Source: Progne subis subis (taxonomy: Eukaryota > Chordata > Aves > Passeriformes > Hirundinidae). Taken from it: DNA of 64,000 nt. The notes beneath the pieces were generated by a model. That model made no database searches and was not told the DNA's origin. It worked only from the letters and a program-made list of their open reading frames with translations. Where the stretch lies: positions 1,860,001 through 1,924,000 of the forward strand of contig JAKJHU010000067.1 in assembly GCA_022316685.1 (NCBI GenBank), written 5' to 3'. A program made the position numbers and the translations under genes. Shown here one piece after another: positions 12,628-22,896 of this stretch; positions within the stretch are counted from its first letter, which is position 1; each line of letters starts with the position of its first letter.

Positions 12628-14486
12628 GTGCAAGGCTGTCTGTGTATCAAAGAAAGAGCCTGTTATCAGCTTTTAAGTGCCTCAGATGATAGGAAAGCCC
12701 ATTTTTCCAAGAAGCAATTAAAAATTTTCCTTCAGTGGTTATTTGCTCAATTTACAGATGTATCATCTGAGCAAATAAGCTCCCCAGAATTTTGGGAAGT
12801 TGTTGCAAAAAAATTGTCTCAATCAAGCTCCCCTAATGATAAAGAAAAAGCAAATTTTGCTATTTGGAGCTTGCAGATTTTATTTGCAGTGCAAAAACAA
12901 AATACAAAGAAAAAAAAAAGCCAGTTCCTTGTGGATTTTCCCCAGTTTCCTAAGTTTCTCCCTATCCTGACCCCAAAATCCCTTCCCCAAAATCAAATAT
13001 TCCTCAAGAAACCCCTAAACTTTCCCCAAAACTCCCTTCTTCCCCAGTTTGTAAACCCCGGGTTCGGTTTGCTTTTGCAGGCAGTCCAAGTACACAAAAC
13101 TGCCATCTTAGTGAATCCTAAGCTAGTCTTAGTTCACAAGTGGGGTCACAAGGTGGAGGGGACTCCTGTGTTTCCCAAAATGGCCAAAGCCATGTGTGAG
13201 CCACAAGGAGCCTCTCTCCTTGTTTGTCCTTCCTTCCCGCAATCCCTTTTGCAATCCCCTTCCTCTCCCCAGACCCATCCCTCCCTTTGGTGCCGCCCCT
13301 GGCACTGCCCTCTCCTCTGACTCTACCCCCTACCCTCAAACCTCTGCCCTTCGGCTCCGCCCTGTGTGACTCAAGCCTCCAGCCCCTCCCTGCCCCTGGT
13401 TCTGACAGTTTCCCTGCCCACGGTCCCAGTTACCACGCCCTGGAGGCGGGGGGGATGGGGGATGGGGGACGGGGAGGAGAGGAGCCGGAAACCCAGAAGC
13501 AGGAAGTGTTCTCGGCTTCTCTGCCACCCCTGTCACATACCAATGGTCAAAAAGGGGGGGGGGGGGAGGGGGGGGAGGTGCTGCCCACAGTAATTGGGAC
13601 CCCTTCCCCCAACAAGCGATTCAGGATTTATGCAAAGTTTAGGCCAAATTTGGATGAGAAAGTGAATACTTTCGCAGCCTTTTAAAAGCAAATTATAGCA
13701 GGGAATCCTATTGTTCCCTTTGACCTCCGGCAGCTTTTTTCTGCCCTCCTTTCATCCACACAGTTTAGGCTTTGGGACTCCACATGGAAAAAAAGATTAA
13801 GAGATTTACTCGCAGAGCTTTGGCAAAATCCTGAAACGGCTGTTGATAATAAGAATTTGCCAATTCGATTAGAACATCTATGTGATGATGGCGAATGAGT
13901 CACAGCACTCAAGCAAGCTCAAGAAATTCCTTTAGCTGATTTAGAATGCATTAAAGAAGCAGCTTCCAAAGCATTCTTTTCATTCCAGCCCGATGGGTCC
14001 TTCCAACCTTACAGTAAAATAAAGCAGCTTCCATCAGAACCTTTTGTAACATTTGTGGAGCAATTAACCCGAGCTATCGAGTTACAGGTTAAGAATGAAG
14101 GAGCCCAAGAACAGGTCCTGGAGGAGATGGCACTGACCAATGCAAAGGAACAGTGCAAGGCAACTATCCTCAGCCTGTCCTTGGAACCAGTGCCAACCTT
14201 AGATGACATGCTGCATGTTTGTACCCAGAAGGTCCCTTTCATGACAGCACACCTTAATCACAGTTCCAGAGATGCATTCAGACCACCGCAAAGAGCTGCC
14301 GCAGCAGACGCCATGCCCCCTTTGCCTGTGCCACGGCCTCCACCCAAGAGAAGAACAACGTGTCTCCTGTGTGATCAGGCTGGATATTGGGCATCTCAAT
14401 GCCCTTTAAAGAAGCAATTTCTGGACTTTTGGGACAATGGAGGTGGGAGGTCTCAAGAGTTCAAAGGGAATTTTTCAATAAACTAA
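12628..14486 (+). pseudogene. gag: gag pseudogene (matrix, proline-rich, capsid, nucleocapsid)
   Basis: Gag forms the viral core. From 12628 in one frame there is a helical matrix-like segment rich in K, W and Q, which drifts into non-Gag sequence after about 12900. A proline-rich stretch follows in another frame from about 13224. Capsid follows in that frame, interrupted by TAA at 13683 and TGA at 13896. The major homology region spans about 14025-14072: Q at 14025 and E at 14037 are kept, but the usual arginine is Q at 14061. A single zinc knuckle lies at 14361-14402 with its metal-binding histidine replaced by tyrosine (14385-14387). The frame ends with TAA at 14484. At least one frameshift, two stops and two damaged key residues make it dead. 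The start is uncertain. Confidence 0.85.
13443..13578 (+). repeat. G-rich tracts in gag with G-quadruplex potential
   Basis: Two clusters of G runs lie in the proline-rich part of gag: runs of 4-7 G separated by one or two bases at about 13446-13480, and runs of 13 and 8 G split by single A at 13554-13575. Four or more runs of at least three G with short loops fit the usual quadruplex pattern on the plus strand. The long runs may also mark slippage, since the gag frame is damaged around here. Confidence 0.75.
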
Positions 14487-15175
14487 AATGTCAGCACTTA
14501 CTTGCCCAGCGTGCCAACATAAATAGGGCAAATCTGAGGAGGGGTGAGAAAAAACTAGAAAATGCAAATGTTAAATTAAATAATCCTGTTATAACCATTT
14601 CTACCTTTCAGCAGAAGTCACCAGATATGACCTTTTCAGATCATGACGTGAGCAGACCCTGTCTCGCCACAGAATGTCTCCAAAAGCCTTTTAGGTTGCA
14701 ACTGACAGAATCCTTGCACCTAAGTGACACAGGCTGGCATATAGGTTCATTGGATCTACAAGTGCAAGGCTCCTGGCAACATGTTGGCAGTAAGTATGTC
14801 ATCCTTGGGGACACCAAGTACACACTGAGAGAGATCGAGATCCTTCCTGGTCTTGTCTCATCAAACCCTAAACAACTAGTTCTCTGGCTGTGCTGTGTCC
14901 GCCCCCCTTTGTTTCTGCCTAAGGGGCAGATAATAGCTCAGGCAATTCCAGCACCTGACCCATTCCCTGAAAAAAACAGCACAAGGAACAAACACCTTGA
15001 GGTTTGCCCCACACGAGTTATTGGGAGGGACAAACTGATAATAGGGTGTGAGGTCCGTCACAGTGGGGAGGCAATAAACCTCAAAGGGATTTTGGACACA
15101 GGTGCGGATATAACGATTGTACCAGAAATATGTGGCCCTCACATTGGGAACTGCAAAATGTGGCCGGGCACGTAG
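14387..15175 (+). pseudogene. pro: pro region: dUTPase-like domain and start of protease
   Basis: This frame overlaps the end of gag by 100 bp and is shifted by -1 relative to it, as in betaretroviruses. Residues roughly 85-205 look like a decayed retroviral dUTPase, with ILPGLV near 14843 and PKGQIIAQAI near 14919 resembling late motifs of the family; the catalytic aspartate motif is not clear. Protease begins near 15045, with active-site LDTGAD (D at 15095). The frame then runs into TAG at 15173, but the rest of protease continues in the next frame from about 15130, so a small indel splits the enzyme. I found no clean slippery heptamer in the overlap. The dUTPase call is moderate; protease is firm. 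Confidence 0.75.
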
Positions 15176-16768
15176 AAGGTATACGGGGAATGAAATGGGC
15201 AAAACAATCAAAAAGTGTTGTGCAAATTAAGGGGACAAATGGACAACTAGCTACACTGTGTCCATTTGTTTTAGATTATTCAGAGCCCTTGTGGGGGAGA
15301 GACCTGATGGCCCAGTGGGGGGTCACGATTGGCATTCCAGATGCCCCCCCGGTTTTTCAGGCTGTGGTCACTGAAGAGCGCCCTGCCCAGAAACTCAGTT
15401 GGAAAACTGATTCACCAGTCTGGGTAGAGCAGTGGCCGCTCAGTAAAGAAAAATTGAAGGCGCTCCAGGAGCTAGTGGATGAACAGCTAGCTAAAGGCCA
15501 CATTTTGGAAACCACATCTCCGTAGAATTCCCCAGTCTTTGTTATAAAAAAGGCAAACAAAGGCAAGTGGCGGCTCCTCCACGACCTACGTCAGATTAAT
15601 AATGTCATTGAGGACATGGGTTCTCTCCAACCAGAGATGTCATCCCCAGCGATGCTCACCCAAAACTGGAATTTGGCAATTATTGATATCAAAGATTGTT
15701 TTTTCCCAGATTCCTCTGCACCCTGATGATGCCCCATGTTTCGCCTTCTCAGTCCCTACCCTCAACCGAGAAGCCCCGAGGAAAAGATAGCACTGGAAGT
15801 TTCTTCCCCAAGGGATGAAAAACTCGCCATCTATTTGTCAGTGGTACCTCTCTTCCCTGCTGTCCCCAGTGTGTGCAGCTGCAGGAGAAGCCATCATCCT
15901 GCACTACATGGATGATGTGCTCGTGTGTACCCCCAATGATGACTTACTGTCCCACGTGCTTGACCTGACAATAGATTCTTTGGTTGCTGCAGGGTTTGAC
16001 CTTCAGGAGGAAAAGATTCAAAGGATGCTGCCTTGGAAGTACCTGGGTCTGGAGATTGGTAAGCAGACCATTGTGCCGCAAAAATTAGTAGTCAAAAACA
16101 ACATCAAGACCTTAGCAGATGTCCAGCAGTTGTGTGGGTCCTTAAATTGGGTAAGACCTTGGCTAGGTCTGACCACTGAGGACCTAGACCCCCTCTTTAA
16201 TCTTCTAAAAGGGGGAGAGGAGCCAAGTTCTCCGAGGACCCTCACCCAAGAGGCACGAGCAACCCTAGAAAAGGTACAGGACTGTATGTCCACCAGACAG
16301 GCCAACAGGTGCAAATCAGGCTTGCCATTCCAATTCATCATTTTAGGCAAATTGCCACACTTACACGGGATGATTTTTGAGTGGGAAAGAGTGGAAAAAT
16401 CAACAAAGGACAAAGACTGTAGGTATCCCCTCTTAATCATAGAGTGGGTTTTCTTCGGTCACCACTGGTCCAAAAGAATGACCAGGCCACAGGAACTGGT
16501 AGCAGAATTGATTTGGAAAGCCAGGACCTGGAACAGGGAGTTGGCAGGAAGTGATTTTGAGTGTATTCACATCCCAATTGAGATAAAATCGGGCCAAATC
16601 ACAAAAGCAATGTTGGAGCACCTGATTCATGAAAATGAAGCTTTGCAGTTTGCTCTGGATAGCTACACAGGTCAAATTTCAATTCGTCAGCCTGCTCACA
16701 AATTATTTAGAGAAAAAATTCAGTTCAAATTGTCATTAAAAAGTGTTCAGAGCAGGAGGCCTTTAAAG
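15130..16768 (+). pseudogene. pol: pol pseudogene: protease C-terminus and reverse transcriptase
   Basis: The frame from 15130 carries the protease end, with the [15 protein letters not shown] motif near 15290, and then the RT N-terminus. It is broken by TAG at 15523. Fingers and palm continue to the motif around IDIKDCFF near 15690. A small indel in the T/C run at about 15697-15710 moves the reading to another frame, where PLHPDD follows. A TAG at 15788 lies just before the LPQGM motif. The catalytic YMDD is intact at 15905-15916. Thumb and connection follow without a stop to 16768. RT copies viral RNA into DNA; this copy cannot be translated in one piece. Confidence 0.92.
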
Positions 16769-17165
16769 GCTTTAACCGTTTTTACAGATGCATCTGGAAC
16801 ATCTCATAAATCAGTAATAACATTGAAAAATCCTCAAACTCAGCAGTGGGAAAAAGATACTGTCAAGGTGGAAGGATCACCTCAGGTAGCTGAGTTGCCT
16901 GCAGTTGTTAGAACTTTTGAAAAGTTTCCTGAACCATTCAATTTGGTCACAGATTCGGCCTATGTAGCAGGTGTAGTATCCAGAGCTGAATAAGCTGTAC
17001 TGAGTGAGGTCTCCAATTCCGCACTTTTCAACTTGCTCTCAAAACTAGTAAATCTGATCTCCCACTGAGAGCAACAATTTCATGTGATGCACATCAGATC
17101 ACACACCAATTTACCAGGATTCATAGCCAAGGGCAACAGAAGGGCTGATGCTCTTGCTGCACCTG
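16769..17165 (+). pseudogene. pol: pol pseudogene: RNase H domain
   Basis: RNase H removes the RNA strand of RNA:DNA hybrids during reverse transcription. It continues in the RT frame. All four expected acidic residues are present: D in FTDASG at 16787, E in VAELPAV at 16892, D in VTDSAYV at 16952 and D in NRRADALAA at 17147. Two in-frame stops, TAA at 16991 and TGA at 17066, cut it. Both are one C-to-T step from sense codons, so the decay looks like ordinary point mutation. There is no frameshift between RNase H and integrase. Confidence 0.92.
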
Positions 17166-18079
17166 CAGAGATGGCCCCACTCCCAGACATCTTTGGACAA
17201 GCCAAAATCAGCCATCAGATTCTTCACCAGAATGCACCAGGCCTAGTCCGCCAGTTCCACCTAACTCGGGAACAGGCTCAGGCAATTGTGTCAATGTGTC
17301 CCTCGTGCCAGCAACACGCACTCTCAGCCCTAAGTGCAGGAGCAAACCCCAGAGGATTGAACAGCTGTGAGGTATGGCAGACAGACGTGACACACATCAT
17401 GTCCTTTGGTAGGCAAAGGTATGTCCATGTATCTGTAGACACCTTTTCTGGAGCTCTCTATGCCTCTGCCCACACAGGGGAGAAGTCTAGTGGTGCCATG
17501 AAACACCTAATACAGGCTTTCTCCTTCCTGGGCATCCCCAAATCAATACAAACTGATAATGGACCCACGTACACATCCAAGGAGTTCAGAAGCTTCCTGC
17601 AGCAATGGGGAGTAGAGCACAAAACAGGCATCCCCTACTCCCCGACAGGTCAGGCCATCGTGGAAAGGACCCACCAAAATCTCAAAAGGGTCCTCTACCA
17701 ACAACATCAGTCTCTAAAATTAGAAACACCCCAGATCCAGTTGTCCAAGGCCCTGTTCACTCTGAACTTTTTAAATTGTACATTTGAAAATCTTAACCCA
17801 CCAGTTGTGTGCCATTTCAGAGAGAACTGTCAACTGCAGCTGAAAGCAAAGCCATTGGTAAGGGTAAAGGATCCAGCAACCAAGGAAACAGAGGGTCCTC
17901 ATGATCAGGTCACCTGGGGTCGTGGGTACGCCTGCATGTCCACTCCCTCAGGTCCCAAGTGGGTGCCAGCCAAGTGGGTGAAACCTTTCATCCCTAAAAC
18001 TGCAAAACCACCTGCAGAGGCCCCACAAGTGGCCAGTGCTGCCTGGAGGAGGAGAAAGCACCGAACCTTCTCCTTCTAA
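17069..18079 (+). pseudogene. pol: pol: integrase, frame still open to its natural stop
   Basis: Integrase inserts viral DNA into the host genome. The frame is open from just after the TGA at 17066 to TAA at 18077, covering the last residues of RNase H and all of integrase. The zinc domain has histidines at 17213 and 17225 and cysteines at 17297 and 17306. The catalytic core has D at 17384, D at 17555 and E at 17663; the last two are exactly 35 residues apart, the retroviral D,D(35)E pattern. A C-terminal SH3-like part with WGRGYAC and WVPAKWVKPF ends in a basic tail. No lesion is visible, but upstream stops mean it is not made from a normal Gag-Pol, so I class it as part of a dead pol. Confidence 0.93.
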
Positions 18080-18228
18080 TAATCATTATTCTTTAACAGT
18101 GTTGTTTTTTTTTTTTTTAAATTGTTTATTTTCACTAAAGGTCATTTTTCTTCTGCAACTTTAAAGTTCTCAAGGTCTGAACTCTGAGCATCTCCCATGA
18201 ACCGAGCCTTCCTCCTTCTTAATTTAAT
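18080..18228 (+). other. Short pol-to-LTR spacer; no env
   Basis: About 150 bp with a T-rich run and no open frame of note. In env-bearing class II proviruses 1.5-2 kb of env would lie here. No env remnant such as a cleavage site, fusion peptide or transmembrane anchor is seen. Confidence 0.85.
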
Positions 18229-18242
18229 AAGAAAAGGGGAAA
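18229..18242 (+). promoter_or_regulatory. Polypurine tract of the provirus
   Basis: The purine run aagaaaaggggaaa ends directly at the TG of the 3' LTR. Its position and G-rich end are as expected for the plus-strand DNA primer of a retrovirus. Confidence 0.9.
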
Positions 18243-18563
18243 TGTTGTAATGCATTAATATTGTGTTTCATTGGATTTGTAATCACGTTGTTTGTCCTTG
18301 CTCAGCTGTAACCCAACTCTGTTCCCCGCCCACTTTATCCCTAATTGGGTGTTGGTTTGTCCCTGCCTCTGAGCCCTGCCTCCTGGGGAAAAAAACCCAT
18401 ATGGGTGGGGCCGAAGTCTCTCTGGCACCAGCGAGCTATCGGGAAGATCTCCAGCCAAGCAGAGCAGGACTGGAGAATAAAGCAATATTTTCCCTCCTGG
18501 ACAAAGAGCAGGCTCTTTCTTTTTGCCATCGGTGGTCGTCTAGTCTTGTGAAGAAATACCACA
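18243..18563 (+). repeat. 3' LTR of the ERVK-like provirus (321 bp)
   Basis: It aligns along its full length with the 5' LTR and ends at the target duplication. It has its own private changes in U3 (for example in the A/C tract near 18390), while its U5 agrees with the solo LTR at 62609-62930. AATAAA is at 18476-18481. Confidence 0.95.
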
Positions 18564-18569
18564 ACTGAC
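18564..18569. repeat. Target-site duplication, right copy (ACTGAC)
   Basis: It exactly repeats 11667-11672 and directly follows the terminal CA of the 3' LTR. Confidence 0.95.
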
Positions 18570-19617
18570 ACCATATCCTTGAGTGAAAAGGCTTACATAT
18601 GTTGAAGCCAATTGGGCTTGTTATGAAAAAATAAGGAGTAGGAAGGGAATTAAAAAGGACTTTATTCTATTTCAGGATGACTGAATCATAAGATTTCATA
18701 GTGGAAGAGGCAAAGTATTTCCTGATGAGGAAAGAGTATTTGAGATGCACTTAGAGTAAAGTAAGTCTGCAAAGATGACAACCACCAATGGCAAAAGAGA
18801 TTTAAAGTTAGCTATATCTAAAATAATGAAATGCAAGCGGAAAGATTTCTTGGAAAACATGTAAATTTATTCTGCATAATGAGATATCAGTTATCATTAA
18901 TGGACCACCTTCATTATCCATTCTGGAAGAGATGGTTGGTTTTTTTGTTTGTTTGTTTGTTTCTTTGTTTTTAATATTTATATACACATACAAACAGTAA
19001 GCTCATCAACTAATACTTAAGAAAGAATCATAACATTTTTTAAATTGTTGATCTTCTGTTGCCTTTCTGTTCCCTCTGGCTTTTATCTTGATGATGAATT
19101 GTACTAATGCATCACTAGGACAACAGTGCTCAGAGCTCTTGTAGATAACGCATTGTTGACACTTTTATAACACTTTTGTTATAATAATGCACTATTATGC
19201 TATTTCAGTATATCAGATGGAAAAAAATAGTCATATTGGGAAAAAAAAAATTATACATGAAAGTTTAGCAGATGAATGAAAAATTTTCAATCTATTTTGT
19301 AAAAAATAGAAGGGTTGATTTCACAGGTGAGTTTCAACTTTTAAACAGTCTGCATTTTCTGAGAGTTAAATTTATAATGATGAACAGAAAAGTACCTTAA
19401 CTACCTGGCTATTTTTTCTTGTGATTCTATTTCTATACAATGTATCAAAAGATTGTCATGCTTGTGTTTAAGCCAGGTATTGTCTTCTGTATCATGCCTC
19501 TTACCTTAAGAGTTACAAGTTGTAACGTATCTTTTCCACTTGGTTTTTAAAGGACATGAGTTGCCCTTTGAAGAAGGCATTTAGAGAAATTTGGCACATT
19601 GTACCAAAAGCCATTTT
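18570..19617. other. AT-rich spacer, nothing recognised
   Basis: Sequence between the provirus and the large CR1. A short (TTTG)n run lies near 18940-18965. No gene or element recognised. Confidence 0.6.
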
Positions 19618-19692
19618 CACAGAATCACAGAATGTCTAAGTTAGAAGAGACCTTCAAGATCATTGAGTCCAACCCATGCCCGAACACCTCAA

Positions 19693-21203
19693 CTAGATCA
19701 TGGCACCGAGTGCCACATCCAGTCTTTTTTTAAACACATCCAGGGATGGTGACTCTACCACCTCCCCAGGCAGACTATTACAGTACTTTATCGCTCTTTC
19801 CATGAAAAACGTTTTCCTAATAGCCAACCTATATTTCCCTTGACGCAGCTTTAGACTGTGTCCTGTCATTCTGTCAGTTGCTGCCTGGAGAAAGAGACCA
19901 AACCCCACCCGTGTACAACCACCCTTCAGGAAGTTGTAGAGAATGATAAGGTCACCTCTGAGTCTCCTTTTCTCCAGGCTAAACAACCCCAGCTCTCTGA
20001 GTCATTCTTCATACGGCTTGTGTTCCAAGCCCTTCAGCAGCCTTGTTGCCCTCCTCTGGATGTGCTCAAGCATCTCAACGTCTTTCCTAAACTGAGGGGC
20101 CCAGAACTGGACACAGCACTCAAGGTATGGCCCCACCAGTGCTGAGTACAGGGGAAGAATGACCTCCCTGCTCCTGCTGACTACACTATTCCTGATCCAG
20201 GCCAGGATGCCATTGGCCTTCTTGGCCACCTGGGCACACTGCTGGCTCCTGTTAAGCTGCTGTCACCAGTACCCCCAGGTCCCTTTCCTCCTGGGCACTG
20301 TCCAGCCACACCGTCCCCAGCCTACAACGCTGAAGGGGGTTATTGTGGCCAAAGTGCAGGACTTGGCACTTGGACTTATTAAACTTCATCTTGTTAGACT
20401 CTGCCCATCCATCCAACTGTTCCAGATCTCTCTGCAGAGCCATCTTATCTTCCAACAGATCAACACACGCTCCCAGCTTAGTGTCATCAGCAAATTTATT
20501 AATCAAAGATTCAATAGCCTCATCCATGTCATCAATAAAAATATTGAACAGAACTGGCCCCAGGACAGACCCCTGAGGGACACCACTGGTGACTGGCCCC
20601 CTCTGGTTGCAGCACCGCTCACCACCACTCTCTTGGGCCAGGCCATCCAGCTAGTTCCTAACCCAGTGAAGAGAGCTCCTGTCCAAGCCACGGGCTGCCA
20701 GCTTATCCAGGAGTGTGCTGTGGGAGATAGTGTCAAAAGCCTTGCTGAAATCCAAATAGACAACATCCACAGCCTCACCTGCATACACCAGGTGGGTCAC
20801 CTGGTCATAAAAGGAAATCAGGTTGGTCAAACATGACCTGCCCCTCCTAAACCCATGCTGGCTGGGCCTGAGACCCTGGCCATCCTGTAAGTTCTGTGTG
20901 ATGACACTCCGTATAAACTGTTCCATTGTCTTGCCAGGTACTGAGGCCAGGCTGACTGGTCTATAATTACTAGGATCCTCCCTCCCACCCTTTTTGTGAA
21001 TGGGTGTCACATTGGCCAGTTTCCGGTCATCTGAAACCTCACCAGTGAGCCAGGACTGTTGGTAAATGATGGAGAGTGGCTTTGCAAGCTCATCTGCCAG
21101 CTCCCTCATCACCCTGGGATGGATCCCATCTGGGCCCATAGATTTACGAGTATCCAAGCATCTCAGCAGTTCTCTGACTGCCTCATCTTGGATAATGGGG
21201 GGA
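19693..21203 (-). pseudogene. CR1 ORF2: reverse transcriptase and C-terminus
   Basis: The non-LTR RT that copies CR1 RNA at the nicked target. On the minus strand from 21203 one reads the fingers with SMGPDGIHPRV, then TPIHKKG and NYRPVSL, motif A YLDFSKAFDT and motif [13 protein letters not shown] at 20651-20653 replaces a conserved tryptophan. The catalytic FADD is intact at 20483-20494. A frameshift lies near 20250. The C-terminal part ([18 protein letters not shown]) follows in another frame, with one stop near 20000, and ends near 19693. These three lesions are the only ones I see in this block. Confidence 0.92.
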
Positions 21204-22743
21204 TGTAGTGGTTTCACATTCACTAAATTCTGGTCTTAGTACTCACTCTTTTTTTTGTGGGAGAGAGACTAGGAGGAAAACACAGCAGGCTCAATCTTAA
21301 AAATGAACAAATAGTTTTATTAATACACACTAAAAGAATGGAAAAAGAAACTTGGGAAAAAAACCTAAAATGAAATAGAATGAAACTCCAAAAACACTCT
21401 TCCCTCCCCTTAAAAACGGTTAACTTTTTTACAAAACAACATAAAGAGACAAAACTTGTAATTTTCAGTCAGTTTCACCATCTTACAATAGTCTTTCATC
21501 AATTCTTTAGGAGAGGAGTCTCTCTTAGGTCATGGATCCCACTGACAACCTAGAACAGTTCTCTTGTGGGTTTTAAACTGTCACAAAAACAACCGCCTGG
21601 AGAAACCTGCCTTTGTGAGCCTCCCATTAGCAGGTTCCCAAGCTGCTCATGGGTCATGGGTCTTAGACTTTTGCATACTGGGGTGTCACCTTTTAAAGAT
21701 GAACAACTCCAAAAGAAAAGGGTTCTTCATCTCAAGGTACAGAGATATCTTCTCACTTCTTCACTGGTGGAGAGGGCTTCTCATCTCTATTTCTGTTTAA
21801 GCATCTTACAGGATTAATACTACTTAGTCTATCACAAACACCTTTGCTCAAATCCACACACAAATCCAAACAATCATCTCCCCAAATGCTTATCTTTCTC
21901 CTGATTTAAAGGAATGATCTAAATACAGAGTTCATTTCCATGGCTCAAGTAAGAGTGGAACAACCAACTCTTCAACCCCCTGTCCCAACAGTCTTTTCAC
22001 TCTTGCTCTACTGACTTCATGCTGTTTTTTCTTTATGTTCACTCTGTCCCTTTCTTTTCTCTCTCAGAGAAGGGCCAAGCTCTGGAAGCTTCATGTTGCC
22101 AGGAAAGGGTTAAATCTGCTTGGAGTCTTTCTCTCCCTCTGTAGCTCGTGGTGTTAGATGTTCAAGGCCATGCTGGTGAGGGAGGAAGAATTCACACAGA
22201 AACATCAGAGATCAGAGCACCCGGGCAGTCCGGAAACACAAAAAATCCAGGCAGGATCATAAATGACTTTTTGGCCCACCTCTCGGTGTAAATCAGGGTG
22301 GCCTCAGCCCAAATGGTGCCTATAGCTCTTATCAGGGGCCTGGCAGAGATTGCTTCCTGCTCCAGGGAAGTCTGGAGAACGTAGTTGTTGCAAAACAGCA
22401 ACCTCTCCTTCCCCCCTTCACCCAGGAGCTGATGGAATCCGGTCAGGCCTCAGGCCAGCTCCTCCCCAAAAAAGGGGGAGCAGCAGGCCCAACTTGATGT
22501 TACCTGTCTCTCTCTGGCCAAAGGAAAGAAGGAAAAAGGCCAACCTACAGGAAATCAAGGGGTTTTATATAGTACTTCCCAAAGTTATAGCAAACAATTT
22601 TCAGTGGTCAGAACATATGCCAATATTCTAACTAACCCTCTGATAGGTCCCTGTCCTTTCTAAAGCAATTCCCAGGTCCTGACCTGGAAAATCATTCTAC
22701 ATTCCTCTCTAACTAAAAAACTAAACTGTACTAACCCCTAACA
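21204..22743 (-). mobile_element. Solo LTR, 1.54 kb family, copy 1 (inside CR1)
   Basis: On the plus strand it runs from TGTAGTGG to CCCTAACA, interrupting CR1 reading between the RT fingers and the linker. Minus-strand features fit an LTR: a TATATAAAA-type box near 22560-22570 and AATAAA near 21314-21319. GGGA stands directly on both sides (21200-21203 and 22744-22747), a possible 4-bp target duplication, which would suggest a class I (ERV1) origin. A 1.5-kb LTR is long, so some internal DNA may be included. Copy 2 lies about 150-195 bp away. Confidence 0.8.
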
Positions 22744-22896
22744 GGGAACCATTCTGTTCATTAGCACCATCAACCAACCCAAGAGAACAGTTGTCTTGGA
22801 GGCAAGTTGTCTTTCCACTGAAAACTGAGGCAAAGAATGCATTAAGCACTTCTGCCTTCTCCTCATCTTCAGTTATTAAGTCCCCTCCCTCACCCT
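22744..22896 (-). pseudogene. CR1 ORF2 island between two LTR copies
   Basis: About 150 bp of the same CR1. The minus strand reads DLITEDEEKAEVLNAFFASVF, the conserved linker ahead of the RT fingers, in frame with the CR1 blocks on either side. It shows that the two flanking LTRs do not bound one provirus but sit at two sites of one CR1. Confidence 0.88.

Larger units (their letters stand above)
11673..18563 (+). mobile_element. ERVK-like (betaretrovirus-type) provirus without env, defective
   Basis: A 6,891-bp provirus in the order target duplication, 5' LTR, lysine-type primer binding site, leader, gag, dUTPase-like and protease region, RT, RNase H, integrase, polypurine tract, 3' LTR, target duplication. 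Only about 150 bp separate the integrase stop from the polypurine tract, so there is no room for env. The lysine-type primer site, the 6-bp duplication and the dUTPase-like domain before protease place it with class II (ERVK) elements. gag and pol carry several stops and frameshifts, so the copy cannot make a full polyprotein. I count about 19 substitutions and 2 indels between the LTRs, roughly 6 percent, so the insertion is not recent. A solo LTR of the same family lies at 62609-62930. Confidence 0.95.

Noticed and set aside
14450..14486. Programmed -1 frameshift site at the gag end
   Set aside because: The gag-pro frames do differ by -1, but no heptamer of the slippery form is present in the right phase.
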